DNA from: Streptomyces sp. NBC_00094
GTDB lineage: Bacteria; Actinomycetota; Actinomycetes; Streptomycetales; Streptomycetaceae
Reading direction: 5' to 3'
Length of the DNA stretch: 64,000 nucleotides
NCBI RefSeq assembly: GCF_026343125.1
Contig: NZ_JAPEMB010000001.1
Coordinates: 7,259,501 to 7,323,500 of the forward strand
In this document: positions 48,823-58,377 of the stretch, one piece after another
Layout: each line of letters opens with the position of its first letter
Numbering within the stretch: position 1 is the first letter of the stretch
Position numbers and translations under genes: made by a program
Notes under the pieces: model-generated
Database searches by the model: none
Seen by the model: the letters and a program-made list of their open reading frames with translations, nothing else
Told to the model about the DNA's origin: nothing

Positions 48823-51800
48823 ATGCCGTTCGACAAGCCCGTCGCCTCCGCACCGGCCGCCGTCCGGTTGCCGCTCTCGGTAGCCCAGCGGGACATCTGG
48901 ACGGCCCACCTCCTCGACCCCACCGGCATCAAGTACAACGTCGGCGAATGCCGGGAGATCCAGGGCCCGGTCGACCCGGAGCTGATGGGGGCCGCCTGGC
49001 GACGCCTGGTCGACGAGGCCGACTTCCTCCGCGTGCAGCGCTTCGAGGACGACGGCGAGCAGGTCTGGCAGCTCCTCGACGCCGACGCCGGGGAACGCAC
49101 GCTGGCCTTCACCGACCTCAGCGGGGCCGTCGACCCCGAGGGCGCGGCCTGGGACCTGATCGACGCGCTGATCAGCGCGCCCTTCGACCTCACCGGTGAG
49201 GCCCCCGTCCGGTGCGCGCTGATCAAGCTCGCGGAGGATCGGTTCTTCTACTTCTACGGCTTCCACCACCTGGTCGTCGACGGCGTCGGCGTCTCCATGG
49301 CCCTCGCCCGGCTGGTCGAGCTGTACGAGCGGGCCGTCGCGGGCGAGCCGTGGGGCGACACCCCGTTCGGCACGCTCGCCGAACTGCTCGCCGAAGACGC
49401 CGCCTACCGCGCCTCCGAGGAGGCCGCCGCCGACCGGGCCGCCTGGCGCGCCCACCTGGCCGACGCCCCCGACGCGCCCGCCGGCCTCGTCCGGGGCCGT
49501 GACCGGGCACCGTCCGCACACGGCGAACTGCCCTTCGCCCGCCGCAGCGTCCCCGTCTCCCCGGCCGACGCCGAACGCCTGCGCACCGTCGCCCGCGCCG
49601 CCCGCGTCTCCTGGTCCGTGCTGCTCGTGGCGCTCTTCGCCGCCTACCTCCAGCGCGTCACCGGCCGCCAGGAACTGATGATCGCCCTGCCCGTCACCGG
49701 CCGCACCACCCGCGCCGCCCGCAGCACCCCCGGCATGATGTCGAACGTCGTGCCGCTGCGCCTCCGGGTCCGCCCGGAGGACCGCCTCGCCGACCTGGTG
49801 CGCACCGTGTCCACCGAGGTCAAGCACGGCCTGCGCCACCAGCGGACCCGCTACGAGGACCTCGGCCGCGAGGCCGGTGTCATCGACGGCACCCGCCGCC
49901 TTGCCACGCCGGTCCTCAACATCATGGGCTTCCACGCCGAACTGACCGTCGGCGGCCACCCGACCGTCAACCACAACGTCAGCAACGGCCCCGTCGACGA
50001 CCTCAGCGTCGCCGTCCTCGACCTCGGCCCCGCCCACGGCCTCCGCATCGACTTCGACACCCCGGTCCAGGAGGTCGACCCGGCCCTGGTCACCGCCCAC
50101 CAGGACCGCTTCACCGCCTTCGTCACCCGGTACCTGGCGGAGAACGGGGACACGCACCAGAGCGCCACCGTGGCCGACCTCGCGCTCCTCGACGACGACG
50201 AGCGAGCGCTCCTCACCGGGGCCTGGGCCGGACCCGTCGCGCAGCCGGTGGAGACCACGCTCGTCGCCCGCTTCGAGGAGCAGGTACGACTCCACGCCGA
50301 CCGCCCCGCCCTGATCGACGCCGCCGGCGCCGTCACGTACGCCGAACTCAACGCCTCCGCCAACCACCTCGCCCGCGAGCTGCGCGACGGCGGCCTCGGG
50401 CGCGGCGCGATGGCCGGCATCCTGCTGGAGCGCGGCATCCCCTTCGCCACCGCCCTCCTCGCCGTCCTCAAGACCGGCGCGGGCCACGTCCTCCTCGACC
50501 CCGACTTCCCCGAGGAGCGGCTCCGCTCGGCCGCCACCGACGCGGGGATCACCCACCTCGTCACCACCGCGGCCCTCGCCGCCCGCGCCGACGGCCCCTG
50601 GACCGTCACCCACGCCGTACGACGCCCCGGCCCGGACGCCGTCGCCGACGACCTCGGCGTGCCGATCAGCCCCGACGACCCCGCCTGCCTCATGTTCACC
50701 TCGGGCTCGACCGGCCGCCCCAAGGCCATCCTGTCCTCGCACCGCAACCTCGTCGCCACCCTCATCGGCCAGCCGTACCTCCCCACCGGCCCCGACGAGG
50801 TCTACCTCCAGTGCTCGCCGGTCTCCTGGGACGCCTTCAGCCTGGAATTCTGGGGCCCGCTCCTGCACGGCGGCTCCGCCGTCCTCCAGCCCGGCCAGAA
50901 GCCCGAACCGACCCTCGTCACCGAGCTGTCCCGCCGCCACGGCGTCACCACGCTCCTGCTCTCCGCGACGCTCTTCAACTTCCTCGTCGACGAGCACCCC
51001 GAGGCGTTCGAGACCGTCACCACCGCCTTCACCGTCGGCGAGGCGGCCTCCCCGGCCCACGTCCACAAGCTCCAGCGGCTCAAGCCCGGCATCACCGTCC
51101 TGAACGGCTACGGCCCCGCCGAGGTCATGATCTTCGCCACGACCCACACGGTCGAGCCCGGCGAGCACCCGCACCCGGCGATCCCCGTCGGCACCCCCCT
51201 CGTCAACAAGCCCGCCTACGTCCTCGACGCCCGCCTCGAACTCTGCCCTCCGGGCGTCACGGGCGAGCTGTACGTCGCGGGCGACGGCCTGGCCCACGGT
51301 TACCTGGGCCGCCCCGACCTCACCGCCGCCCGCTTCGTCCCCGACCCGATCGGCACCACCCCCGGCGGCCGGCTCTACCGCACGGGCGACCTCGCCCGCT
51401 TCGACGCCGACGGACGGATCGTCTACGAGGGCCGGGCCGACGACCAGATCAAGATCCGTGGCTTCCGCATCGAGCCCGGCGAGACCGAGGCCGTCCTCCT
51501 CTCCCACCCGCGGGTCACCCAGGCCGTCGTCACCGTCCACGAACACCGCCTGGCCGCCTATCTCGTGACCGACGGCGAGGACGCCCCCGACCCGGAGGCC
51601 ATCCGCGGGCACGTCGCCGAGCGGCTCCCCGAACACCTCGTCCCCACCTACGTCACCGTCCTCGACCGTCTCCCGGTCACCCCCAACGGCAAGATCGACA
51701 AGCGTGCCCTGCCCGCCCCCGCCGCCCTCCTGACCGCCCGCCGTGCCCCGCGCAACGAGACCGAGGAGGTCCTCACCGCCCTCTACGGGCTGACCCTCGA

Positions 51801-54800
51801 CAAGGCCCCGGACACGATCGGCATCGACGACAGCTTCTTCCATCACGGAGGCCACTCCCTGCTGGCGGCCCGTCTGACGAACCGCGTCGCGGAGGCGCTG
51901 GGCGTCCGGCTGACGATCCGGGATGTCTTCGGGCGGCCGACGCCGGCCGGGCTCGCGGAGCTGATCGCGGAGAGCGGCGGCGGGGCGACCGGTTCGGGTC
52001 TCCTTCCGTCGCTGGTGCCGGGGGAGGGTGACGGTGAGTTGGTGCCGGCGTCGTATGCGCAGCGGCGGTTGTGGCTGCTGGCGCAGCTCGATGGCGGGAG
52101 TGCGGCGTACAACGTCCCGACGGTGGTGCGTTTCGATGGTGCCGGTCTTGATGTGGCCGCCCTGGAGGCGGCGTTGAACGATGTGGTGGAGCGGCATGCT
52201 CCGTTGCGGACGGTGTTCGAGGCGGTGGACGGGGAGCCGTTCCAGCGGGTTCTGGCCTCCGAGCGGGCACGACTGGCGGTCGAGCAGCGGTGGGTGGATG
52301 CCGAGGGTCTGGACGCCGGGCTTGCCGAGGTGGCTGGGCGGGTCTTCGATCTGGCGTCGGAGATTCCCGTACGGGCCACGCTCTTCCGGCTTGACGACGA
52401 TGCGTCGGTCCTTGCGCTGGTCCTGCACCATGTCGCCACGGACGGTCTGTCGAACGGCGTGTTCTTCGCCGACCTGGAGCAGGCTTACGCGGCTCGTGCG
52501 GTGGGCGAGGGGTCGGTCCTTGAGCCGCTGACGGTGCGGTACGCCGACTACGCGGCTTGGCAGCGTCGTGTTCTCGGTTCTGCGGACTCCTCCGAGAGTC
52601 TCCTCGGCCGCGAACTGGACTTCTGGCGGCAGAGCCTGGCCGGCCTCCCCGAGAGTCACGGGCTCACGCTCGACCGCTCCCGGCCGGTACGTGCCTCGCA
52701 CCGGGGCGGCCAGGTCGAACTGGACCTGGGCGCCGACCTCTTCCGGCGGGCGAAGCTGCTGGCCGAGGCGGAGGGTTGCTCGCCGTTCATGGTGGTGCAC
52801 GCGGCGCTGGTGGCGGCTCTGTCGCGGCTGGGTGCGGGTGCGGACCTGGCGATCGGTTCGCCGGTGGCGGGCCGGAGCGACGAGGTGCTGAACGGTCTGG
52901 TCGGGTTCTTCGTGAACACGCTGGTGCTGCGCACGGACAGCTCGGGTGACCCGAGCTTCCGTGAGCTCCTGGGCCGGGTCCGTACGGCCGACCTGGACGC
53001 CTTCGCCCACCAGGAGGCGCCCTTCGACCTGGTCCTGGAAGCCCTCAACCCCACCCGGACGCTCTCCCGGCACCCCCTCTTCCAGATCTGCCTGACCCTG
53101 GAGAGCGGCGCCGACGCCACCAAGCCGCTCGCGCTCCCCGGAGTCGCGCCGGCGCCCATGCAGAAGATCACCAGCGGCTCCGCCAAGTTCGACCTGGAGT
53201 TCTTCCTCCGTTCCGACGACGAGCACGGCCTGCGCGCCACGGTCCTCTTCGCCGCCGACCTCTTCGACGAGGAGTCGGTCCGGCGCGTGACGTCGGTCCT
53301 CGGACAGGTCCTCCACCACGCCCTCGCCGAGCCCGGAGCCGCTCTCTCCGCCCTGGAGATCCTGGCGCCCGAGGAGCGGGAGTTGTTGACCGGCCCCTGG
53401 GCTGGTTCCAAGGTCCCTGGTGTGGCGGAGGGTTCGCTGGTCGGGCGCTTCGAGGAGCAGGTGGCGCGGGTTCCGGAGCGGACGGCGCTGGTGGACGGTG
53501 AGCGGAGGATCTCGTACGCCGAACTGAACGTCTCCGCCAACCGTTTGGCCCGTCACTTGGTCCAACAGGGCTTGGGGCAGGGTGACATGGCGGGCGTGCT
53601 GCTCGAACGGGGCGGCGACTTCGCGATCGCGGTCCTCGCGGTGACGAAGACAGGCGCCGGGTACACGCTCCTCGACCCGGAGTTCCCGGACGAGCGGCTG
53701 CGCGCCGCCGCCGCCGACGCGGGCATCGGCCTGCTCGTCACGGACGCGGACCGCGCCGCCGCCGGGCGGGTGGACGGGCCGTGGGAGACCGTCGTCTGCG
53801 CACCCGACGAGCTGGCCGACCTCCCGGGAGGGAACCTGGGCACGGTGCCGACCGGCGACGACGTGGCCTGCGTGATGTTCACCTCCGGTTCCACGGGCCG
53901 GCCGAAGGGGATCTTGTCGTCGCACCGGAACCTGGTGTCGACGGTGAGTGGTCAGTCGTACGGGCGGTTCGGTGAGGGGGAGGTGTTCCTGCAGTGCTCG
54001 CCGGTCTCCTGGGACGCGTTCAGTCTGGAGTTCTGGGGTGCGTTGCTGCACGGCGGGACGACGGTGTTGCAGCCGGGGCAGCGGCCGGAGCCGGTGCTGG
54101 TCGACGAACTGTCGCGTCGTCACGGGGTGACGATGCTCCAGCTGTCGGCGAGCCTGTTCAACTTCCTCGTCGACGAGCACCCCGGGGTCTTCGACACCGT
54201 CACCGTCGCCTACACCGGCGGCGAGGCCGCCTCCCCGGCCCACGTCCACAAGCTGCAGTCGCTCCGGCCCGGCATCGAGGTCGTCAACGGGTACGGCCCG
54301 GCCGAGTCCATGGGCTTCACCACCACCCACCTCATCCGGCCCGCCGACCGGCCCCACACCCTCGTCCCCATCGGCGTCCCGCTCCTCAACAAGGGTGCCT
54401 ACGTCCTGGACCCCTCCCTCAACCTCTGCCCGCCCGGCGTGACCGGCGAGCTGTACCTCACCGGTGACGGCCTGGCCCACGGCTACCTCGGCCGGCCCGA
54501 CCTCACCGCCACCCGCTTCGTCCCCGACCCCTACGGCCCGCCCGGGACCCGCCTCTACCGCACCGGCGACCTCGTCCGCTTCGACCGGGACGGGCGGTTG
54601 GTGTACGAGGGCCGGGCCGACGACCAGATCAAGATCCGGGGCTTCCGGGTCGAGCCCGGCGAGACCGAGGCCGCGCTCCTCACTCACCCGCAGGTCACGC
54701 AGGCCGTGGTCACCGTCCATGACGAGCGGCTTGCCGCGTACCTGGTGGTGGAGGGCGAGGGTGTCGCGCCGGAGGACATCCGGCGGCATGCCGCCGACCG

Positions 54801-57800
54801 GCTGCCCGAGCACCTGGTCCCCAGTCACGTGACCGTGCTCGACCGGCTGCCGCTGACCCCCAACGGCAAGATCGACAAGCGGGCCCTGCCCGCCCCGGCC
54901 GCGCTCTCCAGCGGCGGACGCGCACCCCGCACACCCCTCGAAGAGACCGTCCTCGACCTCTTCACCCGCACCCTCGACACCGACACCGCCCTCACCATCG
55001 ACGACGACTTCTTCCATCACGGAGGCCACTCCCTGCTGGCGGCCCGTCTGACGAACCGCGTCGCGGAGGCGCTGGGCGTCCGGCTGACGATCCGGGATGT
55101 CTTCGGGCGGCCGACGCCGGCCGGGCTCGCGGAGCTGATCGCGGAGAGCGGCGGCGGGGCGACCGGTTCGGGTCTCCTTCCGTCGCTGGTGCCGGGGGAG
55201 GGTGACGGTGAGTTGGTGCCGGCGTCGTATGCGCAGAGGCGGTTGTGGCTGCTGGCGCAGCTCGATGGCGGGAGTGCGGCGTACAACGTCCCGACGGTGG
55301 TGCGTTTCGATGGTGCCGGTCTTGATGTGGCCGCCCTGGAGGCGGCGTTGAACGATGTGGTGGAGCGGCATGCTCCGTTGCGGACGGTGTTCGAGGCGGT
55401 GGACGGGGAGCCGTTCCAGCGGGTCCTGGCCCCCGAGCGGGCACGACTGGCGGTCGAGCAGCGGTGGGTGGATGCCGACGGTCTGGACGCCGGGCTTGCC
55501 GAGGTGGCTGGGCGGGTCTTCGATCTGGCGTCGGAGATTCCCGTACGGGCCACGCTCTTCCGGCTTGACGACGATGCGGCGGTCCTTGCGCTGGTCCTGC
55601 ACCATGTCGCGACGGACGGTCTGTCGAACGGGGTGTTCTTCGCCGATCTGGAGCGGGCCTATGCGGCTCGTGCGGCGGGCGAGGGGCCGGTCCTTGAGCC
55701 GCTGACGGTGCGGTACGCCGACTACGCGGCTTGGCAGCGTCGTGTTCTCGGTTCTGCGGACTCCTCCGAGAGTCTCCTCGGCCGCGAACTGGACTACTGG
55801 CGGCAGAACCTGGCCGGCCTCCCCGAGAGTCACGGGCTCACGCTCGACCACCCGCGTCCGCTCACCGCCTCCCACCGGGGCGGGGAGATCGCGCTCGACC
55901 TCGGGTCACATGTCTTCGAGGGGATCACCGCCCTCGCCCGGGAGGAGGGTTGCTCGCCGTTCATGGTGGTGCACGCGGCGCTGGTGGCGGCTCTGTCGCG
56001 GCTGGGTGCGGGTGCGGACCTGGCGATCGGTTCGCCGGTGGCGGGCCGGAGCGACGAGGTGCTGAACGGTCTGGTCGGGTTCTTCGTGAACACGCTGGTG
56101 CTGCGCACGGACAGCTCGGGTGACCCGAGCTTCCGTGAGCTTCTGGGCCGGGTCCGTACGGCCGACCTGGACGCCTTCGCCCACCAGGAGGCGCCCTTCG
56201 ACCTGGTCCTGGAAGCCCTCAACCCCACCCGGACGCTCTCCCGGCACCCCCTCTTCCAGATCTGCCTCGGACTCGACCTCGGCGCCGTGCCCGAGCTGGA
56301 CCTCCCTGGTGTCACCACCGCCGTCTCCGGCGCCGGCAACGGCTCCGCCAAGTTCGACCTCGAGTTCCTGCTCCGCTCCGATGACCGGCGCGGTCTGCAC
56401 GGCGCGGTGCTCTACGCCGCCGACCTCTTCGAGGCCGACACGGTACGGCGCATGGGCGACGTCCTCGGCCGCGTACTGGAACAGGTCCTCGCCGACCCGG
56501 GCCGCCCTCTCTCCGCGCTGGAGGTCCTGGCGTCCGAGGAGCGGGAGTTGTTGACCGGTTCGTGGGCTGGTTCCAAGGTCTCCGGTGTGGCGGAGGGTTC
56601 GCTGGTCGGGCGCTTCGAGGAGCAGGTGGCGCGGGTTCCGGAGCGGACGGCGCTGGTGGACGGTGAGCGGAGGATCTCGTACGCCGAACTCAACGCCTCC
56701 GCCAACCGTTTGGCCCGTCACCTGGTCGAACAGGGCCTGGGGCGGGGCGATATGGCGGGCGTGCTGCTCGACCGGGGCGGCGACTTCGCGATCGCGGTCC
56801 TCGCCGTGCTCAAGACCGGCGCGGCCTACACCCTGCTCGACCCCGACTTCCCCGACGAGCGGCTGCGCTCCGGCGCCGCCGACGCGGGCATCGCCCACCT
56901 CGTCACCTCCCCGGCCCTGGCCGGGCGCGTCTCCGGCCCCTGGACGGTCACCCACGCCGCCGACCGGCCGGCCGACGCGGCCGCCGACGACCTGGGCGTC
57001 CCGCTCGGGCCCGACGACCCCGCGTGCCTCATGTTCACCTCCGGTTCCACGGGCCGGCCGAAGGGGATCTTGTCGTCGCACCGGAACCTGGTGTCGACGG
57101 TGAGTGGTCAGTCGTACGGGCGGTTCGGTGAGGGGGAGGTGTTCCTGCAGTGCTCGCCGGTCTCCTGGGACGCGTTCAGTCTGGAGTTCTGGGGTGCGTT
57201 GCTGCACGGCGGGACGACGGTGTTGCAGCCGGGGCAGCGGCCGGAGCCGGTGCTGGTCGACGAACTGTCGCGTCGTCACGGGGTGACGATGCTCCAGCTG
57301 TCGGCGAGCCTGTTCAACTTCCTCGTCGACGAGCACCCCGGGGTCTTCGACACCGTCACCGTCGCCTACACCGGCGGCGAGGCCGCCTCCCCGGCCCACG
57401 TCCACAAGCTGCAGTCGCTCCGGCCCGGCATCGAGGTCGTCAACGGGTACGGCCCGGCCGAGTCCATGGGCTTCACCACCACCCACCTCATCCGGCCCGC
57501 CGACCGGCCCCACACCCTCGTCCCCATCGGCGTCCCGCTCCTCAACAAGGGTGCCTACGTCCTGGACCCCTCCCTCAACCTCTGCCCGCCCGGCGTGACC
57601 GGCGAGCTGTACCTCACCGGTGACGGCCTGGCCCACGGCTACCTCGGCCGGCCCGACCTCACCGCCACCCGCTTCGTCCCCGACCCCTACGGCCCGCCCG
57701 GGACCCGCCTCTACCGCACCGGCGACCTCGTCCGCTTCGACCGGGACGGGCGGTTGGTGTACGAGGGCCGGGCCGACGACCAGATCAAGATCCGGGGCTT

Positions 57801-58377
57801 CCGGGTCGAGCCCGGCGAGACCGAGGCCGCGCTCCTCACTCACCCGCAGGTCACGCAGGCCGTGGTCACCGTCCATGACGAGCGGCTTGCCGCGTACCTG
57901 GTGGTGGAGGGCGAGGGTGTCGCGCCGGAGGACATCCGGCGGCATGCCGCCGACCGGCTGCCCGAGCACCTGGTCCCCAGTCACGTGACCGTGCTCGACC
58001 GGCTGCCGCTGACCCCCAACGGCAAGATCGACAAGCGGGCCCTGCCCGCCCCGGCCGCGCTCTCCAGCGGCGGACGCGCACCCCGCACACCCCTCGAAGA
58101 GACCGTCCTCGACCTCTTCACCCGCACCCTCGACACCGACACCGCCCTCACCATCGACGACGACTTCTTCCACCACGGCGGCCACTCCCTCCTCGGGGCC
58201 CGCCTCACCAACCACATCGCCGGAGCTCTCGACGTGCGGCTCACCGTCCGCGACGTCTTCCAGCACCCCACCCCGGCCCGCCTCGCCGCGCACATCGACT
58301 CCCTCAGGACCGCTCCGGCCCGGAAGGCGCGCCCCGCCCTCCGCCGCCGCAACGCAACGGATCGGATCAGCTCATGA
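48823..58377 (+). CDS. Trimodular nonribosomal peptide synthetase, C-A-T-C-A-T-C-A-T
   Basis: This 3184-residue NRPS has three full modules. C1 (13-446) has HHLVVDG at 148-154 and looks EntF-like. A1 is about 476-965, with T1 Ser1012 in GGHS. C2 has HHVATDG at about 1202 and is followed by A2 and T2 Ser2070. C3 has its HH at about 2260 and is followed by A3 and T3 Ser3122. There is no epimerase, methyltransferase or thioesterase, so the chain must pass to another protein. Hand-read A-pocket codes are DALLFVGIFK (A1) and DALQYGGGFK (A2 and A3). They share the DA[L/F]..GG..FK frame of aliphatic-residue domains but match no code I know. ATG 48823 follows AGGAG. Its stop overlaps the type II thioesterase gene. 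Confidence 0.95.
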   Translation: MPFDKPVASAPAAVRLPLSVAQRDIWTAHLLDPTGIKYNVGECREIQGPVDPELMGAAWRRLVDEADFLRVQRFEDDGEQVWQLLDADAGERTLAFTDLSGAVDPEGAAWDLIDALISAPFDLTGEAPVRCALIKLAEDRFFYFYGFHHLVVDGVGVSMALARLVELYERAVAGEPWGDTPFGTLAELLAEDAAYRASEEAAADRAAWRAHLADAPDAPAGLVRGRDRAPSAHGELPFARRSVPVSPADAERLRTVARAARVSWSVLLVALFAAYLQRVTGRQELMIALPVTGRTTRAARSTPGMMSNVVPLRLRVRPEDRLADLVRTVSTEVKHGLRHQRTRYEDLGREAGVIDGTRRLATPVLNIMGFHAELTVGGHPTVNHNVSNGPVDDLSVAVLDLGPAHGLRIDFDTPVQEVDPALVTAHQDRFTAFVTRYLAENGDTHQSATVADLALLDDDERALLTGAWAGPVAQPVETTLVARFEEQVRLHADRPALIDAAGAVTYAELNASANHLARELRDGGLGRGAMAGILLERGIPFATALLAVLKTGAGHVLLDPDFPEERLRSAATDAGITHLVTTAALAARADGPWTVTHAVRRPGPDAVADDLGVPISPDDPACLMFTSGSTGRPKAILSSHRNLVATLIGQPYLPTGPDEVYLQCSPVSWDAFSLEFWGPLLHGGSAVLQPGQKPEPTLVTELSRRHGVTTLLLSATLFNFLVDEHPEAFETVTTAFTVGEAASPAHVHKLQRLKPGITVLNGYGPAEVMIFATTHTVEPGEHPHPAIPVGTPLVNKPAYVLDARLELCPPGVTGELYVAGDGLAHGYLGRPDLTAARFVPDPIGTTPGGRLYRTGDLARFDADGRIVYEGRADDQIKIRGFRIEPGETEAVLLSHPRVTQAVVTVHEHRLAAYLVTDGEDAPDPEAIRGHVAERLPEHLVPTYVTVLDRLPVTPNGKIDKRALPAPAALLTARRAPRNETEEVLTALYGLTLDKAPDTIGIDDSFFHHGGHSLLAARLTNRVAEALGVRLTIRDVFGRPTPAGLAELIAESGGGATGSGLLPSLVPGEGDGELVPASYAQRRLWLLAQLDGGSAAYNVPTVVRFDGAGLDVAALEAALNDVVERHAPLRTVFEAVDGEPFQRVLASERARLAVEQRWVDAEGLDAGLAEVAGRVFDLASEIPVRATLFRLDDDASVLALVLHHVATDGLSNGVFFADLEQAYAARAVGEGSVLEPLTVRYADYAAWQRRVLGSADSSESLLGRELDFWRQSLAGLPESHGLTLDRSRPVRASHRGGQVELDLGADLFRRAKLLAEAEGCSPFMVVHAALVAALSRLGAGADLAIGSPVAGRSDEVLNGLVGFFVNTLVLRTDSSGDPSFRELLGRVRTADLDAFAHQEAPFDLVLEALNPTRTLSRHPLFQICLTLESGADATKPLALPGVAPAPMQKITSGSAKFDLEFFLRSDDEHGLRATVLFAADLFDEESVRRVTSVLGQVLHHALAEPGAALSALEILAPEERELLTGPWAGSKVPGVAEGSLVGRFEEQVARVPERTALVDGERRISYAELNVSANRLARHLVQQGLGQGDMAGVLLERGGDFAIAVLAVTKTGAGYTLLDPEFPDERLRAAAADAGIGLLVTDADRAAAGRVDGPWETVVCAPDELADLPGGNLGTVPTGDDVACVMFTSGSTGRPKGILSSHRNLVSTVSGQSYGRFGEGEVFLQCSPVSWDAFSLEFWGALLHGGTTVLQPGQRPEPVLVDELSRRHGVTMLQLSASLFNFLVDEHPGVFDTVTVAYTGGEAASPAHVHKLQSLRPGIEVVNGYGPAESMGFTTTHLIRPADRPHTLVPIGVPLLNKGAYVLDPSLNLCPPGVTGELYLTGDGLAHGYLGRPDLTATRFVPDPYGPPGTRLYRTGDLVRFDRDGRLVYEGRADDQIKIRGFRVEPGETEAALLTHPQVTQAVVTVHDERLAAYLVVEGEGVAPEDIRRHAADRLPEHLVPSHVTVLDRLPLTPNGKIDKRALPAPAALSSGGRAPRTPLEETVLDLFTRTLDTDTALTIDDDFFHHGGHSLLAARLTNRVAEALGVRLTIRDVFGRPTPAGLAELIAESGGGATGSGLLPSLVPGEGDGELVPASYAQRRLWLLAQLDGGSAAYNVPTVVRFDGAGLDVAALEAALNDVVERHAPLRTVFEAVDGEPFQRVLAPERARLAVEQRWVDADGLDAGLAEVAGRVFDLASEIPVRATLFRLDDDAAVLALVLHHVATDGLSNGVFFADLERAYAARAAGEGPVLEPLTVRYADYAAWQRRVLGSADSSESLLGRELDYWRQNLAGLPESHGLTLDHPRPLTASHRGGEIALDLGSHVFEGITALAREEGCSPFMVVHAALVAALSRLGAGADLAIGSPVAGRSDEVLNGLVGFFVNTLVLRTDSSGDPSFRELLGRVRTADLDAFAHQEAPFDLVLEALNPTRTLSRHPLFQICLGLDLGAVPELDLPGVTTAVSGAGNGSAKFDLEFLLRSDDRRGLHGAVLYAADLFEADTVRRMGDVLGRVLEQVLADPGRPLSALEVLASEERELLTGSWAGSKVSGVAEGSLVGRFEEQVARVPERTALVDGERRISYAELNASANRLARHLVEQGLGRGDMAGVLLDRGGDFAIAVLAVLKTGAAYTLLDPDFPDERLRSGAADAGIAHLVTSPALAGRVSGPWTVTHAADRPADAAADDLGVPLGPDDPACLMFTSGSTGRPKGILSSHRNLVSTVSGQSYGRFGEGEVFLQCSPVSWDAFSLEFWGALLHGGTTVLQPGQRPEPVLVDELSRRHGVTMLQLSASLFNFLVDEHPGVFDTVTVAYTGGEAASPAHVHKLQSLRPGIEVVNGYGPAESMGFTTTHLIRPADRPHTLVPIGVPLLNKGAYVLDPSLNLCPPGVTGELYLTGDGLAHGYLGRPDLTATRFVPDPYGPPGTRLYRTGDLVRFDRDGRLVYEGRADDQIKIRGFRVEPGETEAALLTHPQVTQAVVTVHDERLAAYLVVEGEGVAPEDIRRHAADRLPEHLVPSHVTVLDRLPLTPNGKIDKRALPAPAALSSGGRAPRTPLEETVLDLFTRTLDTDTALTIDDDFFHHGGHSLLGARLTNHIAGALDVRLTVRDVFQHPTPARLAAHIDSLRTAPARKARPALRRRNATDRISS
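51841..52676 (+). repeat. T1-C2 segment duplicated 3174 bases downstream (55015-55850)
   Basis: About 840 bases, from the T-domain GGHS through the first half of the next C domain, recur at 55015-55850 with only scattered mismatches. The segment uses more T- and G-ending codons (for example GGT, GTG, TTG) than the C-ending style just upstream. That suggests it arrived by recombination and was then copied. Confidence 0.85.
53875..55016 (+). repeat. A2-T2 block identical to A3-T3 (57031-58172)
   Basis: About 1142 bases, from the A-domain core FTSGSTGRPK to the DDFF before the T-domain HHGGHS, appear base-for-base identical to 57031-58172 (offset 3156). They include every pocket residue, so modules 2 and 3 must select the same amino acid. 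Upstream of the block the two A domains diverge. Confidence 0.9.

Noticed and set aside
48805..55875. 2356-codon open frame on the minus strand across the NRPS gene
   Set aside because: It is an antisense shadow caused by GC-rich third positions. The plus strand has complete NRPS domains with all motifs, while this frame gives low-complexity Gly/Val/Asp sequence and no ribosome site.
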